Position numbers and translations under genes: made by a program. Below, piece after piece: positions 37,096-45,377 of a DNA stretch of 51,198 nt. The first letter of the stretch is position 1; each line of letters starts with the position of its first letter. Under the pieces are notes generated by a model, which was not told the origin of the DNA, did no database searches, and saw only the letters and a program-made list of their open reading frames with translations. Source of the DNA: Nitrospirales bacterium (lineage in GTDB: Bacteria > Nitrospirota > Nitrospiria > Nitrospirales > UBA8639); contig BQIW01000027.1 of the NCBI GenBank assembly GCA_021604105.1, forward strand, positions 1-51,198, read 5' to 3'.

Positions 37096-38526
37096 CTACA
37101 CGACCAAATGGGCTTTAATGATATTGGTTCCCAAGGAATGCCCCAGGCGTTCCCCGGTGACGATGACAATGAGCCTGCCTTCATGAAGCAGGCCGAGGGT
37201 TTTAAGGTGATCCTGGGCGGTATTGATTCGTTCATCAGTGGCATCAATTTGCGGAAAGACACATGAAACAATGCCCCATACTAAAATTAATTGACGGGTA
37301 ACGGTCGGGGAGGGAGTCAGTGCGATTATCTTCACCGTCGGTCGATGGCGGGCCAATAACATGGCGGTATGGCCGGAATCGGTGAAGACCACGATAGCTT
37401 GGGCGCCAATAGATGTTGCAAGGGAAACGGCAGCCTCACAAACCGCTTCCGGCGTCGAACGCACGGATTTCTTAGCGGAATCAGATGGCTGGATTCGCCG
37501 GAACATTTCCTTTTCCGTTTGTCGAATAATTCGATCCATGACCTGGACCGATTCGAGTGGAAAGTTTCCTGTGGACGTTTCGGCTGACAACATGACGGCA
37601 TCCGTCCCGTCCAGCACCGCATTCGCCACATCCGACGCTTCGGCGCGAGTAGGAGAAGAATTTCGAGTCATCGATTCCAGCATTTGTGTGGCGGTGATCA
37701 CAGGTTTGCCCATACGATTGGCCTGTGCGATGATTTGCTTTTGCCGGAGAGGGACTTCTTCCGGGCTTATCTCCAACGCCAGGTCACCTCTGGCGACCAT
37801 CACTCCATCTGCCACATCAAGGATGTTTTCAAGACATGTCAGGGCTTCAGGTCTTTCGATTTTGGCAATGATAGGAATCACTGCTGATCGATCACCCAAA
37901 GCCGTTTGGAGGGTGTGAATATCCTGCGGACTTCGAACAAAAGAGAGGGCGACATAATCGGCTTGGACATCGATGGCCACTTGAAGGTCATTGGCGTCTT
38001 TTTCCGTAAATCCCGGAATGTCGAGTTGGAGGCCAGGAAAATTGACACCTTTATGTGAAGTGACCTTGCCTCCTACCACGACTCTGCAGATCAGTCGATT
38101 GGTTTCCTGTTTTTCCAGGGTGAGGGAGATATTGCCATCATCAATTAAGACGATTTGACCCGATTCCATTCGATCCGGGAAATGGGAAAGATTAACCGGC
38201 AGTGTATCCCCTGATTCGCTGTGCCTTGAGTGTTGATCTGACTTCGCAAGCAGAATGATATCCCGGCCCTTCTGCAAGATGGTTCCTTCGGTTGGGAGGT
38301 TTCCCAGACGGATTTTCGGCCCTGCTAAGTCTACAAGGATGGCAAGTGGGATTTTTTCCGCAAGAGCAATGTCTCGAAGGCGTTGAATTGTTGTCTTGTG
38401 CCAGTCGGGGGTTCCATGGGACATGTTAAACCTGGCGACATTGACTCCGGCATGGAGGAGTTGTTTCAAACAGTCCGGGGAGGAAGTCGCAGGGCCAATT
38501 GTGGCTACAATTTTGACATGGCGCAT
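37096..38526 (-). CDS. pyk: Pyruvate kinase
   Basis: 476 residues, usual length. IVATIGPATSS, VARFNMSHG, AGPKIRLG, ADGVMVARGDLALEI, PVITATQMLESM and TSTGNFP are standard motifs; the C-terminal regulatory domain (AIVVFTDSGHTAML) is complete. It converts phosphoenolpyruvate to pyruvate with ATP formation. GAGAG precedes the ATG. Pairing with a CoA-disulfide reductase gene is unusual but may only reflect neighbourhood; the 15-base gap suggests co-transcription. Confidence 0.97.
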   Translation of the reverse strand: MRHVKIVATIGPATSSPDCLKQLLHAGVNVARFNMSHGTPDWHKTTIQRLRDIALAEKIPLAILVDLAGPKIRLGNLPTEGTILQKGRDIILLAKSDQHSRHSESGDTLPVNLSHFPDRMESGQIVLIDDGNISLTLEKQETNRLICRVVVGGKVTSHKGVNFPGLQLDIPGFTEKDANDLQVAIDVQADYVALSFVRSPQDIHTLQTALGDRSAVIPIIAKIERPEALTCLENILDVADGVMVARGDLALEISPEEVPLRQKQIIAQANRMGKPVITATQMLESMTRNSSPTRAEASDVANAVLDGTDAVMLSAETSTGNFPLESVQVMDRIIRQTEKEMFRRIQPSDSAKKSVRSTPEAVCEAAVSLATSIGAQAIVVFTDSGHTAMLLARHRPTVKIIALTPSPTVTRQLILVWGIVSCVFPQIDATDERINTAQDHLKTLGLLHEGRLIVIVTGERLGHSLGTNIIKAHLVV

Positions 38527-38741
38527 GGGAATGCTCTCAATATTGGTTATAGATGGGCTAGCCGATAGTGATGAGGGAAGTGGGACTTTTTGTGGCCGAA
38601 ACTAGCACAACCTCCCCAAGATTTTATCTCAGGGTTCATGAAGTACTGATTGGAAAGTATTTGTGTATCGAGGAAACCCACGAAAGATATTTCGCTGCTG
38701 ATGGAGTGGCCAAATAGCCAGGCTTCCAGGATTCATCGCGG

Positions 38742-39407
38742 TTATGGACTTAACGTTCGGAGAAATGAAAGAAGATGATTCAACTCTAATGCATTCAGGT
38801 CGTTCTTCCAGGCAGGCATGGCTGTTCCCGGTCGGCCGTTGCGAAGCGTATCAAGAATGGTTTGATCTGATTGTTTGCCGAGTAACGTAAGGTTGGCGGC
38901 TGGCGGAACCAGGGCCTGTCCAATGGGGCCATCCCCTTTGCCGTCAGGGCCATGACACGTCACGCAGTGTCGTCCATAGAGGGTTTTCCCTTTTTGGGGA
39001 TCCCCAGATTGAGTGGAGGATTGACCGGGTGTTTCCTTCAGGTCGTCCCGTTGGACATGCTGGGCAGAGGGGGAAGGTTGGAGTGAATTTTGCGTCACCA
39101 AATAGTCGACCAATGGAGTCATGTCCTCATCCGAGATTGGACAGCCAAAGGATGCATTCATTTTGTTGACGATTTCTATCCAATGCTCGCGGGGGTGAGG
39201 TGGTTGCGTATACACGTACTCTGCCGAATGACACATAAGGCAGTACCGGCTTGCGAGGTCATTCCCTGGACCAGGTTGAAAGGAAATCGGATCTGCAGGA
39301 AGATTGAGAATGGATCCCTGTTCTCTGTCATTGCCATTCGCCGGACTTCCCCAGGCAAACCCCGTGGCTCCAACCAACAATAACAAGAACATCCAAACAG
39401 GGATCAT
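38742..39407 (-). CDS. sorB: Diheme cytochrome c, SorB-like subunit of sulfite dehydrogenase
   Basis: 221 residues with a signal peptide. First heme site Cys56-x2-Cys-His60 (CLMCHSAEYVYTQPP, followed by WIEIVNKM) resembles SorB, the cytochrome partner of bacterial sulfite dehydrogenase. A linker leads to a second domain with Cys148-x2-Cys-His152 (CVTCHGPDGKG) and a methionine near 197 (AMPAW) as possible axial ligand. Classical SorB has one heme, so the second domain is an extension. Start follows TGAGG, which overlaps the stop of the upstream sulfite oxidase gene, so they are translated from one transcript. Confidence 0.82.
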   Translation of the reverse strand: MIPVWMFLLLLVGATGFAWGSPANGNDREQGSILNLPADPISFQPGPGNDLASRYCLMCHSAEYVYTQPPHPREHWIEIVNKMNASFGCPISDEDMTPLVDYLVTQNSLQPSPSAQHVQRDDLKETPGQSSTQSGDPQKGKTLYGRHCVTCHGPDGKGDGPIGQALVPPAANLTLLGKQSDQTILDTLRNGRPGTAMPAWKNDLNALELNHLLSFLRTLSP

Positions 39408-39416
39408 GAGTTGACC

Positions 39417-40649
39417 TCAGGATGCATGAATTTTCACACTTTCGACCACATTTCGAAGATATCCACTTGGATTCCATCGGGCGCCGAACCGCTGTGATTC
39501 TCCAATCCGATTGATGGCCAGTGATTGAAGCGCATACGTATGGCCAGGCTTGGGAATAAATTGGGCTTCCCACGGACGAAAGCTGAAATCTCCAAAGTCT
39601 TTTCCCAATCGAGCGGATTGCCACTGTTGTCCTCCATCCACGGAGAACAGCACACGATCAATCCCATGCCCCTGGTCGAAGGCAATGCCTTTAATGGTGC
39701 AACGTTCTCCTCCCGGTATGGTTCCACCATTTTCCAAACTAGTAATAAAGGAGCGAACCGGCATTTTCCCGATTGGCACGGTATCGGTTAAGGCGTCTCC
39801 GGGGTCCACGCAGTGACAGGGATTAGCCGGCAAGCGATAGGCCTGGGACGTCCAAAAATTTTGATCGGCCTGGTTGAGTACTTCAATGTCATTCAGCATC
39901 TTCACCCAATAAGTCGCATACCATCCAGGCACCACGAGGCGAAGAGGAAAGCCGTTCAGCAGGGGGAGTGCCTCTCCGTTCATGGAGTGAGCGACCAGCA
40001 TTTCTGCCTGGAGTGCATCAGGAAGGCTCATAGATTTTCGAAAATCAGGTGTGGCCTGTGCGACCGGTTGGTCCAGTCCATCGAACCTCACCTGTACCGC
40101 ATCGCGTTCTATCCCCGCCCTCTGAAGGAGATCACGAAGTCTGACTCCCTTCCAGTTGGCATTTCCCATTGCCCCATTGCCCCATTGTCCGCCGGGCACT
40201 CGTGGTTGGAAGAACCCCCGACTATTTCCCGCGCATTGGCAGACAGCCGCAATTTCGACTTGTTCGAATTGGGTCTGTAATTCATGAAGACCCAATGTTA
40301 GGGATTGCTTGACTCGACCACGAATTGTCAGCCGGAAGGTGTTTATGTCAATTTCCCGTGGGATATTGGCAAGATGCCAGCGAACAAAAAATGCATCATT
40401 GGGCGTGAAGATGTCTTCATTAAAAATATGAAACGGGGTTTCCAATTGAGGAGGCCTTGTGGTCATCACCATCAGGGGCCGCTTCTGTGGAAAAGCCACC
40501 AATGGACGGCGACCCCGCTCGAATGGGAGAGTGACCGTCGAGGAATCGTTCGCCCGGAGGACTCTAGGGGTGAGGAGGCTTGCCATCCCAAGAGCCAAGC
40601 TTCCCTTCAATAACTGTCGACGGTCTATTCCCGGTTCTCTTTCATTCAT
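39417..40649 (-). CDS. sorA: Sulfite oxidase-family molybdenum enzyme (SorA-like), Tat-exported
   Basis: 410 residues. The N-terminus has a twin-arginine signal (RRQLLKGSLALGMASLL). The Moco domain reads NDAFFVRWHL, then VCQCAGNSRGFF with the molybdenum-coordinating cysteine at 139, LVVPGWYATYWVKML and a C-terminal dimerisation domain with RWNPSGYLRNVVE. This is the periplasmic sulfite dehydrogenase type that oxidises sulfite to sulfate. The next gene, only 9 bases away, encodes a SorB-like cytochrome that would take the electrons. Substrate could also be another sulfur oxyanion, but the pair argues for sulfite. Confidence 0.9.
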   Translation of the reverse strand: MNEREPGIDRRQLLKGSLALGMASLLTPRVLRANDSSTVTLPFERGRRPLVAFPQKRPLMVMTTRPPQLETPFHIFNEDIFTPNDAFFVRWHLANIPREIDINTFRLTIRGRVKQSLTLGLHELQTQFEQVEIAAVCQCAGNSRGFFQPRVPGGQWGNGAMGNANWKGVRLRDLLQRAGIERDAVQVRFDGLDQPVAQATPDFRKSMSLPDALQAEMLVAHSMNGEALPLLNGFPLRLVVPGWYATYWVKMLNDIEVLNQADQNFWTSQAYRLPANPCHCVDPGDALTDTVPIGKMPVRSFITSLENGGTIPGGERCTIKGIAFDQGHGIDRVLFSVDGGQQWQSARLGKDFGDFSFRPWEAQFIPKPGHTYALQSLAINRIGESQRFGARWNPSGYLRNVVESVKIHAS

Positions 40650-40752
40650 AAGTCAATTTGCCTTGTCTTTTTCCCAAGAAACCATGAAACCCGCCCCCGT
40701 ACAAAAACCTTCACCTTTATCCTTCGTGTTGCGAAGGCACGAATTGAGGAAA

Positions 40753-40895
40753 TTACATCCATATCCGGTCATCAGCCATTCCGGAAAACAGCATCATGTC
40801 CGTTCCCGGATTCCCATTTTCATAATCCAATACGGTTGACTATGGGACAGATCATTCATCTGAAAGGAGGAATTTTTGTCAGGCGAAACCCTTCC
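40753..40895 (-). pseudogene. Remnant of a c-type cytochrome C-terminus
   Basis: Minus strand: MNDLSHSQPYWIMK, a one-base frameshift, then NGNPGTDMMLFSGMADDR and a stop at 40753. This matches the C-terminal part of the tetraheme protein (QLYWIIKNGS...MMAFSGMPDDQVW) and of the monoheme cytochrome. The heme-binding part is missing upstream. It is a decayed paralogue between sorA and the 40961 gene. Confidence 0.65.
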
Positions 40896-40960
40896 TTGAT
40901 CTGTCCGCGACCAGATGGAAAATTGAGGGAAGAGACCCTGCTGATGAATCCGCTTTTTTT

Positions 40961-41368
40961 CTAGCAGGGTTGTCCGTTAAAGACACAAGGTTTATATCGG
41001 CTCACATCAAAATCGGTTTCTTCCTGATAGACCTGTTCGTTGCCATTGACACCATCCACAAACGGGTCATTCCACATCGTATGGTTCCACCAATAAAAAA
41101 TGGGGAACTCGAGCGTGTAGTACACCGGATTTCCGTAGGTGCTTCGCACATGCTGTTCGACGGTCCGTCCCGTGATGTAATCAGCTTTCCCGTTCCCTTT
41201 CAAGGAATACAGGGACAGTAGCAGACGAGATTCCTGGTCGTAGATTTCATCGATACGAGTACTTTCGTCGGGTTCTGAAGGCAAAGCCAAGGTCGCTGAG
41301 GGGGAGGGAGTTTCCACTGAGGTGAACGCTAACCAGGTTGCAAGAACGACTAGAGGCATAACCGTCAT
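40961..41368 (-). CDS. Small exported protein, unknown function
   Basis: 135 residues; AGGAGG lies 9 bases before the ATG. A signal peptide of about 28 residues precedes a mature domain rich in aromatic residues (YYTLEFPIFYWWNHTMWNDPF), ending CVFNGQPC, a possible disulfide. I do not recognise the fold. It stands among cytochrome genes on the same strand and may act with them. Confidence 0.6.
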   Translation of the reverse strand: MTVMPLVVLATWLAFTSVETPSPSATLALPSEPDESTRIDEIYDQESRLLLSLYSLKGNGKADYITGRTVEQHVRSTYGNPVYYTLEFPIFYWWNHTMWNDPFVDGVNGNEQVYQEETDFDVSRYKPCVFNGQPC

Positions 41369-41404
41369 ACGCCAAGTCCTCCTTCCTAGATGTGGGTACC
41401 AGAA

Positions 41405-41420
41405 TGGCCCCGAGGGGCCA
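41405..41420. repeat. Short intergenic hairpin
   Basis: TGGCCC, tetraloop CGAG, GGGCCA. It lies 36 bases upstream of the 40961 gene's start, between that gene and the monoheme cytochrome gene. Perhaps a message-end or terminator hairpin. Confidence 0.35.
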
Positions 41421-41628
41421 GATTGTGTCGAACGGATTTATTGAGTCATAGTCATCTCAAATGAACATACAAAAAATCTCCTCTGTCATTCCCATCCCCA
41501 TGTTACTGGATTTTGGTAATTCAATCAATTCTCCGCATTTTCACCAGATCGATTCTGGTCTTTTGATTGTGAATCCACATGGTCTAAATCTGTTAGGCCC
41601 ATGACACATCTGCTTGAGCGTATCATTC

Positions 41629-42126
41629 CTATTCTGTTGCTGTTTTTGTGCTATTTCCAAATGACCTTACGTACAATATCACCAACCAAGCTTCCTCTTC
41701 TGTCAAGACCAGGGGGATGAATGATGCCATATCCGTACCCGGGCTGCCGTTTTGTAAAATCCAAAAGAGTTCCCCATCCGTGCGAGCTGCCTGCCAGGTC
41801 TTGTCAGTAAAGTTTCGTGGGAGCCTACCTCGAAGGCCAGGAATGTCACCAAGGCCTTTGCCTTCGGGGCCATGACAGGTGACGCAAAATGCTTTCCCGT
41901 GAAAAATATGTTTGCCCTTTTCAATATTTTCTGGGGTTGAAGGGAAAGGATTCATTTTCGCTCGGGCTTCCTGAATCTGTGTTGGAGGAACTCTGGGTTT
42001 TAATACTTCCGGGTCGGCGGCATGCACGAGCCCAAACCCGACTATCCCCAGAACCAAACAGGTCGACGCAATCTGGAAATTTTCCTTAATCAGGCTCAAG
42101 ATCCTCAAGATCAATGTTCCTCCCAT
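41629..42126 (-). CDS. Monoheme c-type cytochrome
   Basis: 165 residues. A signal peptide (TCLVLGIVGFGLVHA) precedes one heme site, CVTCHGPEGKG, and a class I-like C-terminal half with WILQNGSPGTDMASFIP. The ATG at 42126 has a weak ribosome context; a TTG three codons later, after GGGAGG, is an alternative. The sequence resembles the fourth heme domain of the tetraheme protein. It likely carries electrons in the periplasm for sulfite or other dehydrogenases. Confidence 0.85.
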   Translation of the reverse strand: MGGTLILRILSLIKENFQIASTCLVLGIVGFGLVHAADPEVLKPRVPPTQIQEARAKMNPFPSTPENIEKGKHIFHGKAFCVTCHGPEGKGLGDIPGLRGRLPRNFTDKTWQAARTDGELFWILQNGSPGTDMASFIPLVLTEEEAWLVILYVRSFGNSTKTATE

Positions 42127-42136
42127 AAAATACCGA

Positions 42137-42169
42137 TCCCGGAGATTCTCCAGAAGAGAATCCCCGGGA
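42137..42169. terminator. Long intergenic hairpin
   Basis: TCCCGGAGATTCTC, five-base loop, GAGAATCCCCGGGA: a 14-base stem with one mismatch. Placed between the DUF1264 gene and the monoheme cytochrome gene, both minus strand. No T-tract follows, so termination strength is uncertain. Confidence 0.55.
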
Positions 42170-42179
42170 CCAGACCGGA

Positions 42180-42710
42180 TTATTCCGGTTGATTAAAGAT
42201 ATGCCCGAGAGACTGTGGGTAGGTTACCGTCCCATCCGGGAAATCCTTCCCCTTTTGCCATAGATGGTAAATGACTCCGTCGGTCTTGGACGCGGCTTCG
42301 GCAATGGCTTTAACCTTTTCCGGATCATCAATGTCTAAAATTTGTACGCGGCCGGTGGCGATTTCTTGTTTATGATCATGGAAAAATCGATGCCATTGTA
42401 TCAATGGTAAGGTCCGGGAAAGATCCTTGGACACGAAATATTCAATGGCCACAAGAGGGGCATTGGCGTCCGTGGTTTCAAACAGGAGGCATTGCAAAAT
42501 CTTGTCATTAATCCCTTTACAGTAGTGGTGATATGGTCCGCCGGGCGTGCCGTCCGGCATTAAGTGAGGAGCTTGCACGTGGATATCATACCCTTGGGCA
42601 GGTCCTTGGGCAGGCGCACCACCCTCGCTCATGGCTGGAGAGGTCATGAACCCCATGGCCAATAAACTCAAAGCCCCTAACAGGAAAAATGAACGCATTG
42701 AGCGCTGCAT
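42180..42710 (-). CDS. Exported DUF1264 (oil-body-associated-protein-like) protein
   Basis: 176 residues from the ATG at 42710, which follows AAAGGAGG; the frame opens 23 codons earlier. A signal peptide precedes the DUF1264 signature: HHYCKGINDKILQCLLFE, then NAPLVAIEYFVSKDL, and IQWHRFFHDHKQEIATGR. Plant members sit on oil bodies; bacterial ones have no known activity. Conserved histidines (HHYC, WHRFFHDH) could bind metal. It is encoded in a cytochrome cluster, so it may help electron or metal handling in the periplasm, which is only inference. Confidence 0.85.
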   Translation of the reverse strand: MQRSMRSFFLLGALSLLAMGFMTSPAMSEGGAPAQGPAQGYDIHVQAPHLMPDGTPGGPYHHYCKGINDKILQCLLFETTDANAPLVAIEYFVSKDLSRTLPLIQWHRFFHDHKQEIATGRVQILDIDDPEKVKAIAEAASKTDGVIYHLWQKGKDFPDGTVTYPQSLGHIFNQPE

Positions 42711-43108
42711 AGCAACCTCCTTTATGTTGATCAGTAAAACCCCCCCCAACCATGTGGAAGGGCTTGGAAACCGGGTCAAATTTCGTCGAATACTACCATG
42801 GAGTTCTCTAAACGACCATTATTAGACGCCAATCCTGAATAGTCACGAACCGCTCGTTCAATTGGCTTCCCTGATGTGGTTCAACGTAGCTGCCGTCAAA
42901 GTCCTCATAGGAAGGACTTCATTACGCCAAGTTTCTCCTGCTGCCTGGGCCACTCAGTCTGAGGTAATTTTCAGAGATACCAGCCATAGCCTTTTCGTAT
43001 TCCCATCCAACAATCACCTTCCCTGATCCGTCTTGCATCTCCTTGAAATATTTGATGTGCCAAACTCTTCTAACATGGAAATGATGACATAAATATTATC
43101 TGGAACCG
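42711..43108. other. Intergenic with a possible degraded coding stretch
   Basis: 398 bases. On the minus strand a roughly 50-residue open stretch (HIKYFKEMQDGSGKVIVGWE...) appears between stops, without start or ribosome site. It may be the remnant of a gene; the family is not recognised. Confidence 0.3.
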
Positions 43109-43663
43109 TTACTTCCGGATCCGGTTGTAGGGCAGCTTGCTCAAGAGCATCCCCATCAGACAGGAGTCCGTGAGTCCTGCATAAAGAAGTCCAACCCCTA
43201 CCAGTGTTGGGAGGAGAAGGAACCCCGAATGGACTGTCAGACCCAATCCAACTCCTACCAGAATCAATCCTCCTGCGATGGCACGCACTTGTCCTTCAAG
43301 GGACATTCGTCGTTGTCCCCGGACGACAGGTTTGCCCTGATTAACCCAGGCCATGATCCCTCCTTCCAGAATTTCGCAATTCGTTAAGCCCTGGTTAATC
43401 AAATATTCGTAGGCAATCTTCACCCGGTTCTGTGTTCGGCAGATCAATATGAGGCGGTGCTCACGGGAGAGGGTTTTCAGTTCGCCCACATATCTATGCA
43501 AATCTGGTAGAGGAATATTTCGAGCCCCTGAAATATGCAGACCTTCAAACTCTTGTGGTGTCCTGACATCGATATACAGAGAATCCTTCAATGAAGGAGG
43601 CAACAGCTGATTGTTCTTACTCGTTCCCGATTTTGTTTCTTGATCTATTGCCAATGTATTCAT
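43109..43663 (-). CDS. YgaP-like membrane rhodanese (rhodanese + DUF2892)
   Basis: 184 residues; AAGGAG precedes the ATG. Rhodanese domain to about residue 105 with DVRTPQEFEGLHISGARNIPL and catalytic Cys75 in LILICRTQNR. It is followed by two membrane spans of the DUF2892 type (GLILVGVGLGLTVHSGFLLL, then LVGVGLLYAGLTD). This is the YgaP arrangement, an inner-membrane sulfurtransferase. It starts 18 bases after the CstB-like gene's stop, so both are one operon. Confidence 0.93.
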   Translation of the reverse strand: MNTLAIDQETKSGTSKNNQLLPPSLKDSLYIDVRTPQEFEGLHISGARNIPLPDLHRYVGELKTLSREHRLILICRTQNRVKIAYEYLINQGLTNCEILEGGIMAWVNQGKPVVRGQRRMSLEGQVRAIAGGLILVGVGLGLTVHSGFLLLPTLVGVGLLYAGLTDSCLMGMLLSKLPYNRIRK

Positions 43664-43681
43664 TGGGTCTACTCCTTGTGT

Positions 43682-45112
43682 TTATTTTGTGCATGCGGAT
43701 ATCGCTTGGGGCTGATCTTTTTGGCGTAGATGACCCCACGTGATAAGCCAGGCGTCATACCCACCGATAAGATCCATGGCCTGAGTTCGTCCGGCTTGTT
43801 CCAAAATTCCCATGGCGGTAGATGATCGATATCCACTGGCACAATGGACCACTACCGGGGTATCTGCAGGGATTTCCTGAACCTGTTCGGCCAGGTGAGG
43901 CAAAGGGATATTGAGGCTTTGGTCAATATGCCCGGACTCCCATTCTTTTTCCGATCTCACGTCGACGACTATTGGTGGATGAGAGGTCATCAGCAATTCC
44001 GCAAGCCCCTGAGTGGAGATGCGTTGGACTTTTTGGACCACATCAGGATTCGCCTCAAGGGATTGCATTCCACCTTTCAGGAAGCCCAGAACGCGGTCAA
44101 ACCCAATGCGGCCTAATCGTTGAATCGCCTCCTTTTCATATCCAGGTTCTGCAATGATGACAATGGAGCGTTTGGGATTCAGCACCGTCCCGGCCCAGGT
44201 CGCAAATTTTCCCCCTAATCCAATATTGAGACTCCCCTTCAGGTGTCCCCGGGCATATTCAACGGCATTTCGGACATCAAGGATTTGAGCCCCATTTTTC
44301 TGTTGCTCCATCACCGCTTGAAGGGAAAGAGGAGTGAGGCTGTTCCGCACCACATCATCCAGGACAGGATGCTGTTCCCGATTCATCTTTGCATCATAGC
44401 CAAAGTAGGAGGGTGCTTCAGGTTGATCGGCCGTGACCAGTTCAATGAATTTTTCTTTCGTCATGGGTTGCAGCGCATAGTTTTCCCAACGCTGCTTGCC
44501 CAATGTGGACACCGTGTCACTGCTTAAATTTTTCCCGCACATGGATCCCGCTCCGTGCGCAGGATAGACCAGTGTTTCATCGGGAAGATGCATGAGTGTA
44601 TTTCGGAGTGAATCGAATAATTCCCCTCCCAACTCTTCGGCGGTGACACCAACGGAAGCCATAAGATCCGGTCTTCCCACATCCCCGATAAACAGAGTAT
44701 CTCCTGTCAGTACGCAGTGCGGATGGTCGGCGCTCTTGTCCATGTCGTAGACGGCAAGCGAAATACTTTCAGGGGTATGTCCTGGTGTTTCTAGCACCTG
44801 AATGCGCACTGACCCAAACTCAAGAACTTCTTTGTCACGAAAGTTTCGAATGGGGAAGTCGGTCTTGGCTCGGGCGCCCAGGCATATCTCAGCGCCAGTT
44901 TGTCGTTGAAGTTCAAGGTGCCCGGCTAAAAAATCTGCATGGAAGTGGGTGAGAAAAACATAACGGATCTTCCAATCGTGGCGTCGGGCCTCCTGAAGAT
45001 ATTGCTCGATGTCCCGTTGAGGGTCCACGACCACAGCGGTTGAGGTTTTATTATCGCCAATCATGTAAGACGCATGAGCTAAACAACTCAAATAAAATTG
45101 TTTCACGATCAT
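43682..45112 (-). CDS. CstB-like persulfide dioxygenase with two rhodanese domains
   Basis: 476 residues from the ATG at 45112, downstream of AAGGAGGGGAGGG. The N-terminal 220 residues are a metallo-beta-lactamase-fold persulfide dioxygenase of the ETHE1 type: T-H56-F-H58-A-D60, GHTP (His112), TGDTLFIGDVGRPDL (Asp138) and PAHGAGSMCGK (His186). A first rhodanese domain has AEPG where the catalytic loop should begin, so Ala321 replaces the cysteine. The second has VVHCASGYRSS with Cys424. This pseudo-rhodanese plus active rhodanese layout is that of Staphylococcus aureus CstB, which converts persulfides to thiosulfate. It is transcribed with the YgaP-like gene. Confidence 0.93.
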   Translation of the reverse strand: MIVKQFYLSCLAHASYMIGDNKTSTAVVVDPQRDIEQYLQEARRHDWKIRYVFLTHFHADFLAGHLELQRQTGAEICLGARAKTDFPIRNFRDKEVLEFGSVRIQVLETPGHTPESISLAVYDMDKSADHPHCVLTGDTLFIGDVGRPDLMASVGVTAEELGGELFDSLRNTLMHLPDETLVYPAHGAGSMCGKNLSSDTVSTLGKQRWENYALQPMTKEKFIELVTADQPEAPSYFGYDAKMNREQHPVLDDVVRNSLTPLSLQAVMEQQKNGAQILDVRNAVEYARGHLKGSLNIGLGGKFATWAGTVLNPKRSIVIIAEPGYEKEAIQRLGRIGFDRVLGFLKGGMQSLEANPDVVQKVQRISTQGLAELLMTSHPPIVVDVRSEKEWESGHIDQSLNIPLPHLAEQVQEIPADTPVVVHCASGYRSSTAMGILEQAGRTQAMDLIGGYDAWLITWGHLRQKDQPQAISACTK

Positions 45113-45213
45113 AATGAATACCCTCCCCTCCTTCTTGAAAAGGAGCATTGGTCAAAATCGAGTGAGTACGTTTAGAAAAGTTCTTTTAAGATGCTTTTCA
45201 TTGAATACTCTTT

Positions 45214-45229
45214 AGCAGGGATTGTGCCA
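45214..45229 (-). promoter_or_regulatory. Sigma-54-type promoter (-24/-12) of the CstB-like operon
   Basis: Minus strand TGGCACAATCCCTGCT: -24 GG at 45228-45227 and -12 GC at 45216-45215, the required spacing, with TGGCAC matching the consensus. The inferred transcription start is near 45204, about 92 bases before the ATG at 45112. Confidence 0.75.
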
Positions 45230-45356
45230 GGGCATGCTTTGCAGACGTATGAAATAAATTTCAACAAAATCAATGCATTAGGAGTCATGGGAATAGTGGA
45301 TGCCTGATTGTGGTCGTAAAAATCAGATGACCTGAACAGAATGCGCTAACTGTTAA

Positions 45357-45370
45357 GTTAACGTGTTAAC
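45357..45370. promoter_or_regulatory. Upstream activator site candidate of the CstB-like operon
   Basis: GTTAACGTGTTAAC is a palindrome with one mismatch, 150-165 bases upstream of the inferred start. It starts 8 bases beyond the activator gene's stop. The same core precedes the receiver gene. A further half-site (CTAACTGTTAA) lies at about 45346-45356. Confidence 0.65.
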
Positions 45371-45377
45371 GATTTGT

